From Pelobates cultripes (lineage: Eukaryota > Chordata > Amphibia > Anura > Pelobatidae): a stretch of 64,000 nt of DNA. The notes beneath the pieces are model-generated. The model worked only from the letters and a program-made list of their open reading frames with translations, did not search any database and was not told the DNA's origin. Shown here one piece after another: positions 31,563-43,680 of this stretch. The position numbers and the translations under genes are program-made. Numbering within the stretch: position 1 is the first letter of the stretch; every line of letters starts with the position of its first letter. Location: contig OW240917.1 in the NCBI GenBank assembly GCA_933207985.1, positions 117,117,300-117,181,299 of the forward strand, given 5' to 3'.

Positions 31563-33367
31563 GAGGCGGGTGGGGGGCCCTAAAGTAAAATAATGGGGGG
31601 GACCTATTGTCCTCCCCCCTGGCCTCCACCCCTGAGTGGTGGGTGGGGGCCCTAAATTACAAAAAGGGGGGGAACCTAATGTCCTCCCCCTTGGCCCCCA
31701 CCCCTGAGCAGTTGGTGGGGGCCCTAAATTAGAATAAGTGGGGGGACCTAATGTCCTCCTCCCTGGCCCCCACCCCTGAGTGGTGGGTGGGGCCCCTATA
31801 TGCCAATAAGGGTGAGGAACCTAATTTCCTCCCCCTGACCCCCACCCCTGAGTGGTGGGTGGGGGCCCTTTATACCAATAAGGGGGGGACCTAATGTCCT
31901 CCCCACTGGCCCCCAACCCTGAGCGGTGGGGGCTCTAAATTAGAATAAGGGGGACCTAATGTCCTCCCTCCTGGCCCCCACCCCTGAGCAGCGGGTGGGG
32001 GCCCTAAATTACAATAGGGGGGACCTAATGCCCTCCCCCAGGACCCCACCCCTGAGTGGTGGGTGGGGGCCCTAAAATTAGAATAAGGGGGGACCTAATG
32101 TCCTCCCCCCTGGCCCACACCCCTGAGCAGTGGGTGGGGGCCCTAAATTACAATAAGGAGGGAGGACCTAATGTCCTCCCCCTGGCCCCCACCCCTGAGC
32201 GGTGGGTGGGGGCCCTAAATTACAATAAGGAGGGGGGGACCTAATGTCCTCCCCCCTGGCCCCCACCCCTGACCGGCGGGTGGGGGCCCTAAACACCAAT
32301 AAGGGGGGGGACCTATTGTCCTCCCCCCTGGCCTCACCCCTAAGCTGCTGGTGGGGGCCCTAAATAAAAATGTAACCCTCCTCCCAGGTGACTAGGGGTC
32401 CCCAAACCCCTAGTTAACCCCCTTCCAAAAAAATGAACCCCTACCTACCCCCCTCACCCTAAAAATAATGAGGGGGGACCATTAACTAAGTACCTGTAAA
32501 AGAAGAAAAATTAAACTTACCATTTAATGTCTTCTTTTTTCTAAAATCTTCTTTTTTCAGCCCCAAAAAAGGCCCAATAAAAATCCATAATGACCATTGC
32601 AATTAGAAAAAAAAAAACAAAAAAACCCCAAGAGCAAAAAAAGGAATCCATCTTCACCCATGGAGGGCTCCACACAGACTGAGCTCTGCAGGGCGGGCAA
32701 GGCTTATAATTGCCCTGCAATTAGGCTCAGAGCACTCTGATTGGTGGGTTTAAGCCATCCAATCAGAGTGTACAATAGGTCCCCCCCTTAATGGTATTTA
32801 GGGCCCCCACCCACCACTCAGGGGTGGGGGCCAGGAGGAGGACAATAGGTCCCCCCCTTATTCTAATTTAGGGCCCCCACCCATCGCTCAGGGGTGGGGG
32901 CCGGGGGGGAGGACAATAGGTCCCCCCTTATTGTTATTTATGGCCCCCACCTGCCGCTCAGGGGTCGGGGCCGGGGGGAGGACTATAGGTCCCCCCCACT
33001 TTTATTTTACTTTATGGCCCCCACCTGCCACTCAGGCTCAGGGGTGGGGGCCATGGGGGAGGACAATAGGTCCCCCCTTTGAAGTATTTTAGGGCCCCCA
33101 CCCACCGCTCAGGGGTAGGGACTTGGGGGAGGACAATAGGTCCCCCCTTGAAGTAATTTAGGGTCCCCACCCACCGCTCAGGGGTGGGGGGGCAATAGGT
33201 CCCCCCTTGAGTTTAAAAGCCCCCACTCGCGGCATGGGTGGGAGCTCGGGAGGGGGGCCCCGAACCGAACCAAACCGAAGTACCGAAGTGCCGAAGTTCT
33301 GAAGTGCCAAAGTCTCGAATTTCGGAATGCCGAACCAAACCCAAATTTTTCCCCATGCACATCCCTA
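31563..33367. mobile_element. Minisatellite-rich element inserted in the Tc1-like transposon
   Basis: A tandem array of roughly 70-80 bp units (31563-32370) has the core GGGGACCTAATGTCCTCC, CCCCACCCCTGAG and GGTGGGTGGGGGCCC. A 400-base spacer follows, then the same unit inverted (32786-33215). The right tip, GCACATCCCTA at 33357-33367, is the complement of a TAGGGATGTGC hAT-type end, preceded by CCGAA repeats (33271-33340). The left tip is not recognisable. ORFs across the array are artefacts of its composition. Confidence 0.7.
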
Positions 33368-33460
33368 TTAGCAGCAGATCTTTTAAATCATGCAAGTTGT
33401 GAGGTGGGGCCTCTGTGGATCAGATTTGTTGTTCCAGCACATCCCACAGATGCTCAGTAT

Positions 33461-36154
33461 TAATAAAAAAAAATTACAAGTGGCTCATGATAATATTAAA
33501 TGTATGGTTACTAATGTAAGGAGCCTTAATAACAAAATGGGGGAACTAGAGGCAATATTATACACTAAGCAATATGACATAAAAGGCATACTGTTAACTT
33601 GAGTACACACTATTTAGGAAGGATAGAAAAAACAGGAAAGGTGGTGAGGTATGTTTGTTTGTCAACCATGAGTTAAAGCCAACCCCAAAGCATTTCTAAG
33701 TGGATAAATACTAAAAAAAAAAGCAACAAAAAAAATGAAAGTGTAGGTACACTAAAAACCGGGGTGTGAGTTAATGAAGACCAGGAAAAGGCAGAAATTT
33801 TAAATAACTATTTCTCCTCAGTATATATTAAGGAAGAAACTATGGCTATAGATATGCAAATGATTGCTGCAAAAAACCTTGAAAAATTGTAATTGGATGA
33901 CTCAAGACAAGGTGCTGCAGCAACTAAAGAAAGTTAATATAAACAAAGCTCCAGGGCCTGACAGTTTTCATCCATGAGTACTTAAAGGGACTCCATAGTC
34001 ACCACAACAACTGCAGCTTAATGTAGATGTTCTGATGAGTATAATCATTGCCTTCAGGCATTTTCATGGAAACACTGCATTTTGAGAGAAAACACAGTGT
34101 TTAGATTGCCCCTAGGGACACCTCCAAGTGGCCACTCCTCAGATGACCACTGGAGATGCTTCCTAGGGCAGTGCTGCACCGTAGGCAGCACTGCCATTCA
34201 ACGTCTACATGCTCTGCATGGGGACGCTGAATTTTCCTCATAGAGATGCATTGATTCGATGCATCTCTATGAAGAAGTGCTGCTTGGCCAAAATGGCGTT
34301 TGGCCCCACCCCATCCTGCCTCCTTGGTGATTTTCACCAATCCAATACTTTCCCTAAGGGAAAGCATTCGATTGGCTAAAAATCTGCAATTCTGATGATG
34401 TCATCAAGGCGGATCAGGGGCATGGAAATAAGGTGAGTTCTAATTCTTTTTAAAGAGGTTGAGGGGGGCAAACCACCTAAATGGTGGGTTTAACACTATA
34501 GGGTCAGGAATACATGTTTGTGTTCCTGACCCTATAGTGTTCCTTTAAGGAACAAAGGGTGGAAATAAGTGAACCTCTGTTTTTATTCATTCAAGATTCT
34601 TTTCTTTCAGATATTGTACCGGAAGATTGGAAGAAGGCAGATGTGGTTCCTATATTCAAAAAGGGTTCAAAATCATTGCATGGAAATTATAGACCTGTGA
34701 GCTTAACTTCTGTGGCTGGGAAGGTATTTGAAAGATTATTAAGGGATAATATTCAAGAATTCATTGAGAATGATTCATTGATAGAATGTGGTTATCAGCA
34801 GGAATCAGCATAGTTTTATGATTCATGGGTCATGTCAAACAAACTTAATTGCATTTTATGAAGAAGTAAGTAGATGTATAGATTAGGGTGTTGCAGTGGT
34901 TGTGATCTATTTGGATTTTTCCAAGTTGTTTGATAAAGTTCCACACAATAAATTAGTGTTTAAGCTCAAGGAAATCGGTCTAGATGAAAATTCTTTTTCT
35001 TGGGCACAGCATTGGCTTAAAAATGGAGTACAGAGAGTTTTCATTAATGGTAAATTTTCAAACAGGACAGATGTGATAAGTGGTGTCCCTCAAAGTTTTG
35101 TTTCTGGGACCCCTTCTATTTAACATGTTTATAAATGATCTTGAAAAAAGCATTAAAAGTCATGTTTCAGTGTTTGCAGATGACACAAAAATCTGTAAAG
35201 CACTACAATGTGAGCAAGATATTACTTTGCAGTAGAGAGATTAGATAGACTGGGGTACTGGGCACTCAAATGGCAGATGCAATTTAATGTAGAAAAACAA
35301 AAAGTTATGCACTTCGAGGTAAAGATTGGACAAGCAACTTATACAATAAATGGTAGTGAATTAGGGATAACAACACACACCAAGGATTTGGGAATTGTTA
35401 GACACAACAAACTAGACAACAATATGCAATGTCAATCAACAGTGGCTAAGGACAGTAAGGTATTGTCATGTATAAAAAAGGACATTAATTCTCGGGATGA
35501 GAATATAATTTTGCCTCTTTATAAATCACTGGTAAGATCACTTTTTGAATATGCTGTTCAATTGGTGGACCTGTTCTAAAAAAGTATATTATAGAACTGG
35601 AAACAGTGCATAGGTGGGCTACAAAATTAATAAAAGGAATGGAAATTTTAGTTATGAAGAAAGGTTAACAAATTTAAAAATCTTTAGTTTAGGAAAACGT
35701 CGCCTCAGAGGGGATCTGATAACATTATACAAATACATCCGGGACTAACACAAACCAAATCTATTCACAAACAGGACTATAAATAGGACAATAGGTCATG
35801 TGTTTAGACTGGAAGAAAGATTTAGTCTAAGGCAAAGGAACAATAAGGATGTGGAATTCTCAGCCTGAAGAAGTGGTTTTATCAAAGTCTGTACAGATGT
35901 TTAAACAGTAACTAGATGCATACTTGCAAAAAAATATTTTTCAGCTGTAGGGTAATAGCTTATTGATCCAAGGATAAATCTGACTGCCATTCTGGGGTCA
36001 AGAATGAATTCTTTTCCTAGTTTGTTGCAAAATTGGAGGTGCTTCAAACTGAGGTTTTTTTGCCTTCTTTTGGATCAACAGCAAAAAACAGACATGAGGA
36101 AGGCTGAACTTGATGGACACATGTCTCTTTTCAGCCCATGTAACTATGTTATTA
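33461..36154 (+). mobile_element. CR1/L2-like LINE, 5'-truncated and decayed
   Basis: Coding fragments in the right order show the family. The first is an endonuclease start (VTNVRSLNNKMGELEAIL, about 33508-33560). Next come RT parts: PEDWKKADVVPIFKKGSK with NYRPVSLTS at 34559-34813; VVVIYLDFSKLFDKVPHNKL at 34896-35123; and FADDTK near 35175-35192, reached after a frameshift. A C-terminal tail, [20 protein letters not shown], lies near 35650-35720. The 3' end near 36085-36154 (ACTTGATGGACACATGTCTC, AACTATGTTATTAAAAT) resembles CR1/L2 tails. Many stops and shifts make it inactive. A MITE sits inside at 33982-34548. Confidence 0.85.
33982..34548. mobile_element. piggyBac-like MITE inside the LINE, 567 bp
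   Basis: Ends TTAAAGGGACTCCATAG and CTATAGTGTTCCTTTAA lie on TTAA at both sides, and LINE sequence continues across it. The right end has a hairpin (CTATAGGGTCAGGAA with TTCCTGACCCTATAG), as at 24101-24596. The 88-codon minus-strand ORF is incidental. Confidence 0.82.
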
Positions 36155-36459
36155 AAATGTGGAGAATTGGGAGGTCAGGTCAATGTCTTGAACTCTTTGT
36201 CATGTTCCTCAAACCATTCCTAAACAATATATGCAGTATGGCAGGAGGCATTATCCTGCGGGAAGAGGCCACTGCCATCAGGGAACACTATTGCCATGAA
36301 GTGTAGGTAGGTTTTTTTTGTGTCAAAGTATATTTCACACATTTATGCCAGAACCCAAGGTTTCCCATCAGACCAGGCAACCTTGTTTCATTGCTCCATG
36401 GTCTAGTTCTCATTCTCAAGCTCCCATTTAAGGAGATTTTGGTGGAGGAAAGAGGTTGT

Positions 36460-37986
36460 TGTAACAAACTATGTCCCCAAAAACCATATGCCCTCACCTT
36501 CTATCCCTGTTACCCTTTCCCCCATGAGCTGTAAATCCTGGTTGGGAGGAATAGTAGCTGCCCCAAAGAGTGCTCTCTCCAGGGCTACCTAAGAGGAGAT
36601 ATCTGCCTTAGAGGGATGCGAGCCTGATTGGTGCAAATTGGTTCTACACCATTTCTCCTGATTGGCCGGCGAAACACCTTCCCTCCCCGAGCCTTGATTG
36701 GTGCAAAATGGTTTTGCGCCTTTTCTCCTGATTGGCCGACAACACACCTCCCTCCCTGAGCCTTGATTGATGTAAAATCGTTTTGCACCCTTTCTCCTGA
36801 TTGGCCGCCACGTGGTTTAGGCGCGAAGTTTGAATCTACCAGCCTAAACCAATTGATTCTGTGAAACTCGTTGCAGATATGTACAGAGCCCAGACTTTAT
36901 ATGACGATTTCTCAGGCTCTGTACATCCGATAGCTCCACTATTTGCAGGAATCATACCTGGGACCAAGGGGCTATCCAGGGATGTATGTTTTATGTGTGT
37001 GCCCCATTTCCTTCCCTGGGAGCTGAGCACCCTAAGTTTCCACAAATGTATGTTGCGACGAGACCAATCTCGCCACTGTGCATTGGAGGAGCCTGGTTGC
37101 CCGCTTGCTGCCTTTAGACTATGGCCCCATGTTGAAACGGACTACGATCTATCTTTTGAACCACTGGACCAATTTGTATGATTTTGACATATGTTTGTAT
37201 TTGGAGTATGCTGATTCTGAAAATGTAAGTGTGTGAATGTGAATATGATGCATACTTTTAGAAGTTATAAATAATGTGGAAAAACTGTATTTCTCTGCCT
37301 GTGATAATTACATTACCCATTGTGTAAGGTAATTGTATCACAGGCAGAGGGGAGGATTTTGTGTGGGAGTGTCTGAGTGTATTGTACATGTTTATTGGTT
37401 GTTTTCCAAAACCCTGTGGGTGGTACTAATGTGTAAGAATGTGTATATAAGCACAATAAAACCATAGCTCTGTCAGTTCCTGCTTGACCCTCAAAACAGA
37501 GCCTTGTCTCGTTCTTGGGGGGATTTATTGTATGCTTTTCCAGTTCGACTGCTAGGAGTGTAAACCTATTCGTATAGTTTTTCCTATTCGGCTGTTTACG
37601 GTATTCATATGGTGTCTTTGGTAGCTGCCTGTATATCTGGAAGGGGAATATATCCTAAACGTCTTTTAACCCCTTTTATGCCTTGGGGTGCCATTACATA
37701 TGTTATGTGTATTACTGTATGAGATTGTTTTACTGTTTGTATCTCCATGAGCGGGAGATGGCTATCTGTCAGCCATCCCCCCTCGAGCTGTGGGAGTGTT
37801 CCAGGGCGGGTTTGACTGTGTCCATGTTTTGCATAAATTGGCTGTTCCGTGTCCCATTAAACACATTCCTATTGTACCTTTCATCAAGTCTCGACTAATG
37901 TTTGGGTAACCAAGGGCACTGATTCACTTGGGAGTTGGGAGAGTTACAACGGATATACTCAGTCGGAGTATAGGGGATCCGTTACA
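36460..37986 (+). repeat. Solo LTR, 1527 bp, inserted in the Tc1-like element
   Basis: TGTAAC at 36460 and GTTACA at 37981-37986 form the tips; the flanks GTTGT and GTCGT suggest a 5-bp target duplication with one difference. Tc1-like sequence resumes exactly after it. The U3 part has three tandem 70-bp units with inverted CCAAT boxes (see the next entry). GTATATAAGC (about 37440) and AATAAAACC (about 37456) are promoter and poly(A) signals. A hairpin with CTCTGCCTGTGAT arms spans 37292-37348. No gag or pol is attached, so it is a solo LTR formed by recombination. It is related to 4740-5830. Confidence 0.75.
36620..36812 (+). promoter_or_regulatory. Three tandem U3 repeats with CCAAT boxes
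   Basis: Units start at about 36625, 36691 and 36761; each has TTGATTGGTGCAAA-like and TCTCCTGATTGGCCG boxes, so five ATTGG (inverted CCAAT) words and one mutated copy occur in 190 bases. In LTRs such arrays usually bind CCAAT factors such as NF-Y; binding here is inference. Confidence 0.6.
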
Positions 37987-38079
37987 GTCGTCACTGGCAC
38001 TCTGACTGCGGTTATGCAGCTCCATACACAGCAAACTGCAATGCACTGTGTGTTTTGAGACCTTTCTATATGACTAGGA

Positions 38080-38461
38080 TTAAAGAGATCCTATAGTGCC
38101 AGGAAAACAAACTGTTTTCCTGGCCCTATAGGTTTAAAAGGTGCTCTGATCCAGTTGTCTAGCCATCACTTTGGACCTTGTCAAAGTCACTCACATGTTT
38201 CCACTTGTCCATTTGATCTACTTCCAACAAATGAAATTCAAGGACTGGCTGTTTACTTCACAGTGCAGTGACATCATCAGACCTACTATCTGTCAAATGG
38301 TTGTATATAACTGAAAGATCATCTCATATACTAAAGGAAGGGATGAGTTTTCTATTTTATTTTTACATTCATTTAACAAAGAATCTATTAAACCTGGGTA
38401 AAGAATGATTATATTAGATTATTATATTAAAAATAGCATTGCAGTGACATTTCTCCTTTAA
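38080..38461. mobile_element. piggyBac-like MITE, 382 bp
   Basis: It begins TTAAAGAGATCCTATAG and ends TTTCTCCTTTAA, with TTAA at both tips. Near the left end CAGGAAAACAAACTG forms a hairpin with GTTTTCCTGG, as in 24101-24596. It interrupts the last Tc1-like piece. Confidence 0.7.
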
Positions 38462-39349
38462 TGGGTTAATTTAGCTTAGCTATTGTTAGGTGCCTAAACT
38501 AATTAAAACATCACTATTAATACTCTTCAGTTAGGCATATTGTATAAAATACAAAATAAATTAAGGTTGCACCAAAGCTCACCGTAGTGCAGCTACTTAT
38601 GAACAAAGTCCAGAATGTAGTAACAAATCTTTGAGAAGAAAACACCTTTACACAAAGGAGATACCGAAACAACATCTTAAGAAAGCTTGATATTGTATAA
38701 ACCTAAACTGTAAAGGAACCCTCAAAGATTAAAAATAAATATATTAATTTTTTTATGTTAGGGTGTTCTTTAATGTGTTTGTATTACTTACCTCACCTTG
38801 ACTGGAAAAATATTAAATATGACTGTGCCACGCCACAAATGTAGTTTTAAATTCAATACTTTCAATGAGCTTTGCTTGATGATACCAAATGTAAAGACCT
38901 TGATTTTCAGAGGCCTGAATGATGAAGCATCTCTAGCAGTCTGATAAGCAATAGAGCTGTGACCTACTAGAATTACGTGAATATAATGCACATTTTTTAA
39001 AATTCTTTATCTTTGGGGGTGATGCATTTGAATCAACCAAAGTGACACATTGACATTCAGTAATACAGCACATATATCTAGTATTACAGCGTGTCAGTGT
39101 GATATGCACCCTATTTTATAGATATCAGCAATTGACGATAGCTTAAAATTTGAAATTCCACATGGCGAAATTCGCATTTGCCTCATTGTGACAGGGATGC
39201 GGGACTTGGTTTCTTTGTACATTATCTTCTTGTGCAAATGCACATTAAATTCACCAGCAAAAATTTGTTTTGGCTTCCAGGTTCAAACACTGAATTGTGC
39301 ATTAGATTTGATGATGCAGTAGATTCATTAGCTTTGAGTAAATATGGCA
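38462..39349. other. No recognisable feature
   Basis: AT-rich sequence; no supported gene or repeat. Confidence 0.5.
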
Positions 39350-39357
39350 TATATACA

Positions 39358-41400
39358 CAGGGCTGCCACCAGAAATTTTGGTGGCAGCAGACAAAGCACA
39401 AGTTCTGGGCCAGGGCCGGACTGGCCCAACGGGATACTGGGAAATTTCCCGGTGGGCCTTCGGCACCAGGGGCCGGGCAGACACCTTGGTCTGCTGGCGG
39501 CCGCTGGGGGAGGCCGCTGGGGGAGGCTGCGCTGTCTCTGCTCCCCAGCGCGCAGCTTAATGAGACCGCGGCCGGAATATGACGTCATATTCCGGCCCCG
39601 GTCTCATTCAGCAGCGCGCGAGGGCGGGAGAGCAGAGCCAGCACATCTCCTCCAGCGGCCGCCAGTACAAGTCCCCCAGCGGCCGCCAGCAGACCTCCCC
39701 CAGGGGCCGCCAGCAGACCTCCCCCAGCGGCCGCCAGCAGACCTCCCCCAGCAGCCGCCAGCAGACCTCCTCCAGCGGCCGCCAGCAGACCTCCCCTTGG
39801 CAGGTATTAGTAATGTGTGTCAGTGTGAGTTTGTCTGTTTGTGTCATGGTGTCTGTCTGTATGGTGTGTGTGTGTGTGTCTGTCTGTATGGTGTGTGTGT
39901 GTGTCTGTCTGTATGGTGTGTGTGTGTGTCTGTCTGTGTCATGGTGTTTGTGTCTGTGTCATGGTGTGTGTGTCTGTCCGTCATGGGGTGTGTGTCTGTC
40001 CATCATGGGGTGTGTGTCTGTCCGTCATGGTGTGTGTGTCTGTCCATCATGGGGTGTGTGTCTGTCCGTCATGGTGTGTGTGTCTGTCCGTCATGGGGTG
40101 TGTGTCTGTCCGTCATGGGATGTGTGTCTGTCCGTCATGGGGTGTGTGTCTGTCCGTCATGGGGTGTGTGTCTGTCTGTGTCATGGTGTGTGTGTGTGGG
40201 TCTGTCTGTGTCATGGTCTGTCATGGTGTGTGTGTGTCTGTCATGGGGTGTGTATCTGTCATGGTATATGTGTGTTTGTGTAGCGGTTGCAGTGTGTATA
40301 GTGAACGCAGAGTGTGTTTAAAGAAGTGGATGTAGTGTGAGTACAGTGATGTAGTGTGTGTTTGTGTAGTGGATGTAGTGTTTGTGTGTACTAGATGCAA
40401 TGTGTTTAGTGGTTGCAGTGTCTGTAGTGGATGTTGTGTTTTTATTAGACACAGTGTCTGTGTATAGTGAATGCGTGTATTGTGAATACAGGATGTTTGT
40501 GTAGTGGATGCTGTGTGTATAGTGAATGCAGAGTGTGTGTCAGTGTAGTGAATGCAGTGTGTGTGTCAGTGTAGTGAATGCAGAGTGTGTGTCGGTGTAG
40601 TGAATACAAAGTGTGTGTCAGTGTAGTGAATGCAGAGTGTGTGTCAGTGTAGTGAATTCAGAGTGTGTGTCAGTGTAGTGAATGCAGAGTGTGTGTCAGT
40701 GTAGTGAATGCACTGTGTGTGTCAGTGTAGTGAATACAGAGTGTGTGTCAGTGTAGTGAATGCAGAGTGTGTGTCAGTGTAGTGAATGCAGTGTGTGTGT
40801 CAGTGCAGGGAATGCAGAGTGTTTGTTAGTGTAATGAATGCAGAGTGTGTGTTAGTGTAGTGAATGCAGTGTGTTTTTACTAGTGTATGCTTTTTCCCCT
40901 CCCACCACATTAAATCTAATAACTGATATTCCCCCCTCCCTGTTTCTTACCTGGTCCAGGGAGGGGGGAGATTCCATCCCTGGTGGTCCGGTGGCATGGT
41001 GGGGCCCTCCAGCTCCCTGTACTTTCAGAGGGGGCCCAGCAGACTGCAGGAGCACATTACACCTCTCTCTAACTCCCGCGAGCGTGACGTGCGTGCTGCG
41101 TGGAACGTTGCCATGACAACGCTCCGATGGCCACGGGTTTCGCGGGAATTAGAGAGAGGGAAGAGCTGTAATGTGCTCCTGCAGACTGCTGGGCCCCCTC
41201 TGCAAATGCAGGGAGCCAGGGTCCTGCAGCTGCACATATATATAGCGATCATCGCTATATATATGTGCAGAGAAGGAATGTGGGGCCCAGGACTGCCAAA
41301 GCAGTCCGGGCTCCCCAGGACTGCCAAAGCAGTCCGGGCTCCCCAGGACTGCCGGGCCCATGACAACCGCCATGGTTGTCACCCCCTGATGGCGGCCCTG
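39358..41400. mobile_element. Non-autonomous hAT element A with internal minisatellites
   Basis: Tips CAGGGCTGCCACCAG and CTGATGGCGGCCCTG are inverted repeats. Flanks TATATACA (39350-39357) and TGTATACA (41401-41408) form an 8-bp target duplication with one difference, which fits hAT. The inside is a patchwork: a 27-bp GC-rich tandem (CAGCGGCCGCCAGCAGACC) at 39650-39798, a GT-rich 21-bp tandem with GTCCGTCATGGGG at 39840-40260, a 28-bp tandem with TCAGTGTAGTGAATGCAG at 40530-40870, a long imperfect hairpin at 41035-41190, and a small TATAGCGATCATCGCTATA palindrome at 41238-41260. No transposase. Long ORFs across the tandems are artefacts. A sub-block from about 39413 (CAGGGCCGGACTGG) resembles the tip of element B, so it may be a nested fragment. 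Confidence 0.82.
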
Positions 41401-41408
41401 TGTATACA

Positions 41409-42058
41409 TTGTTAGATATAAAGAGAGTGTATCTCTACTACACAACCAGGTCATTAAAATGGAGTGTGTCCTTTTAACGCAACAATAGAAAAGGAAATGA
41501 AAATTATTTCACAAATATAATCCCTTAATATACCTTAAGACAGGTAGGTCCAGTGTTTAGTGCCCACTATGAAAAATGCCTACTCTGAATCCGCACTAGT
41601 TGTTATTGATTATAGTAGATACATTTGCTTGATAGCTGGTGGGTTACAAGAAATGGGAAAGACAAATGAGGGTTCTAACCCAAAAGGGTATTCTTAATCT
41701 GTTTCCTTCCCTCTGTCCAGCAATATGGGTTTAGTATACTCTTACTGTTAGATACACCTGCTACCCAATGTGAGCCAATATGATGGATACCTGTTGTCAT
41801 GTCACACTGGGCAGTCTGCATATGTGTGTTGCTGAATATGCCCTTCTGGCAAAATGTAAGAAAATACATGTGAGATACTTTGTTCTAATGCGATGATTTA
41901 AAATATTCTACTAAAATAGCCCAGCGCGTGGAACAGCCACTCTTCTTTTCTACTTCTTGTCACCTGCGGGTCACTGTTAGGATGCAAAGGAAAGTCAGCA
42001 TGCAGCATGAGTAGAATTACAGAATAGATGAGTATTACTGGTATCATGGTTGCCGGAC
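41409..42058. other. No recognisable feature
   Basis: Unique-looking sequence with no coding signal. Confidence 0.4.
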
Positions 42059-42554
42059 TCAAATGACTCTCTAAGCACCAAAACAACTAAAGCTTAATGA
42101 AGCAGTGTTGGTGTATACATCATGCCCCATGCAGTCTTACTGATCAATTATCTGCAATTTAGGTGCCAAATCACCTTTTTTTTCTATTTATGCAGCTCCA
42201 GCTACACCTTCCCTTGTTGATTATTCTAGAAGTTCTTAGCTTCTTATCTGCTGCTCTGTTCATTGAACTCTAATCACTCACATGAGGCTGCAGCAGGCTC
42301 TAGCAGACAGAGCAGGCAAAGAAACATTCTAAATTAAACACACTGTGCATGAAAGATAAAAAATGTAGACTATTTTTAAAGAAGAGTGTAGAGAGTCTGT
42401 GTGAGTCTCAGCCAGGGGAGGTATGGCTAAGCCTGCATAAACAAAGTAATTTAAATAGCAGAGAACTGAGCAGTGAGATTGCAGTAACATGATCTATACA
42501 ACCAAACCACTTAATTAAGCTAAATCTGTTTAGGTGCTTAGTGTGTCCCTTTAT
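42059..42554. mobile_element. Degenerate piggyBac-like MITE
   Basis: The left part ACTCTCTAAGCACCAAAACA and the right part TGTTTAGGTGCTTAGTG are imperfect inverted repeats reaching about 45 bases, with AGCTTAAT near both. The TTAA tips have decayed to TCAA and TTAT. Confidence 0.5.
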
Positions 42555-42899
42555 CGCTGTGTCTACAGCTATATGAAATGACAAGAGAGAAGTCATAAAA
42601 TAAGCAAATGTCAGGGATAATTGGTAAGCCACTCTGAGTTATAAGGATCCAGAACACGTAGTAAACAAAACAAGCTGGGTCAAATACCCAAGTATTAATT
42701 TTAAAATATCTGGGGATCTATCTTTGGGACACCCCTGACTTGCACCATCTAAATGATGCTGAGTAAGCAAAACACAGAAAAAAGACACAGGTACTGTTAC
42801 AGCCTCTTTGATGGCCTTGATGGCCTGTTCCTTACAACATTTAAAGTTCTATTGTAGTAAGGCAGTCAGGACAAGAAGGACAAGTAGGACAGTGGGACA

Positions 42900-43680
42900 A
42901 TTTTTTTTCATATTTTTGATTTATTTTAAAATCTTTATTGAAGCAGCAACAATCATGCGTAGTTACAGAACGTCAAAATATCACACAGGAAATACAGTGC
43001 AATTCAATTCAATTACGGTTTGTTTGTTTGTTGTATTACAGATGTTCAAGATAAACAAGATATCAATCATGATAAACTTAGTTTTGTTGTACATGCATAG
43101 ATAGGTGCTGCCAATGTATGTTAAAGCCAGGTACAGTAATGGTGGAGGCACAATGAACACGGTACGACAAGAGGGAAAGAAAATGAAGGGTCTTGAATGA
43201 GAAATATCAATGTGTAAGAAGTTTAAAACCTGATTCCAGAAACCTGGTTCTAATGGATGTTTTGAGTGTTAGTGTAAATATATTAAACTATTTTTCCAGG
43301 GTAAATGAGTAAAGGGGGGAGGCAGGAAGGAAGAGAGACATCTGTCCTACATGCATCCTTGGGGCATAAGGGGCAGTTATCTCTTAACTAACTGCTCCAG
43401 TGGTATTTTTTCACCTCTGGCTGCAGCAATAAGTTTCTCTATAGAACATATGTTCTCCACTTTTTCAACCCTGATCGTGGGCATGGAATTCGGCCTCTTG
43501 AATCCCAGCATGGGACTGTGTGCGGCATTGACCAAAAACAGGAGCACTAACCTGCGGTAAGATCTAATAGATATCTGGTATGGTAAAGCAAGTACAGTTC
43601 AGGTTTTAAAGAGATGGGTTCATCTGTAAGAGTGTAATAAACAATGTGTACCTATTGCCAAAAAGGGCATAACTGAGAGC
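42900..43680 (-). pseudogene. L1-like LINE 3' end, minus strand
   Basis: On the minus strand, 43680 to about 43310 continues the ORF2 C-terminal coding style (CPFWQ, with stops). A 103-bp block (43310-43208) follows, then an AT-rich 3' region with CAATAAAG and a poly(A) at 42901-42908 (T-run on the plus strand). In the second copy the same L1 continues on the far side of the hAT element at 62477-63407, which proves the hAT element interrupted it. Here that continuation is missing. Confidence 0.7.

Larger units (their letters stand above)
31480..38079 (-). mobile_element. Tc1-like transposon on the minus strand, split into four pieces
   Basis: Pieces at 31480-31562, 33368-33460, 36155-36459 and 37987-38079 follow each other in the order of one Tc1-like element. 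The first piece carries the terminal repeat CATTGATCAGTCACAAC, the same family as 11963-11993. The others carry minus-strand transposase-region sequence, for example GTGAGGTGGGGCCTC, CCACTGCCATCAGGGAA, CATTGCTCCATGGTC and GTCACTGGCACTCTG. The last two match the reverse complement of the relic at 11130-11230. Three later insertions separate them. No open transposase frame remains. Confidence 0.75.

Noticed and set aside
31563..33215. Possible CRISPR-like array of direct repeats
   Set aside because: Units are contiguous minisatellite units without unique spacers, on vertebrate-like DNA; no cas genes.
37683..37898. 71-codon ORF in the LTR
   Set aside because: No motif, lies inside the solo LTR, and LTR sequences do not usually encode protein in this region.
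39344..40335. Overlapping ORFs of 325, 234 and 164 codons on the plus strand
   Set aside because: They run through GC- and GT-rich tandem repeats whose unit is a multiple of three or lacks stops. Translations are low complexity (CVCLSV repeats), and several frames are open at once.
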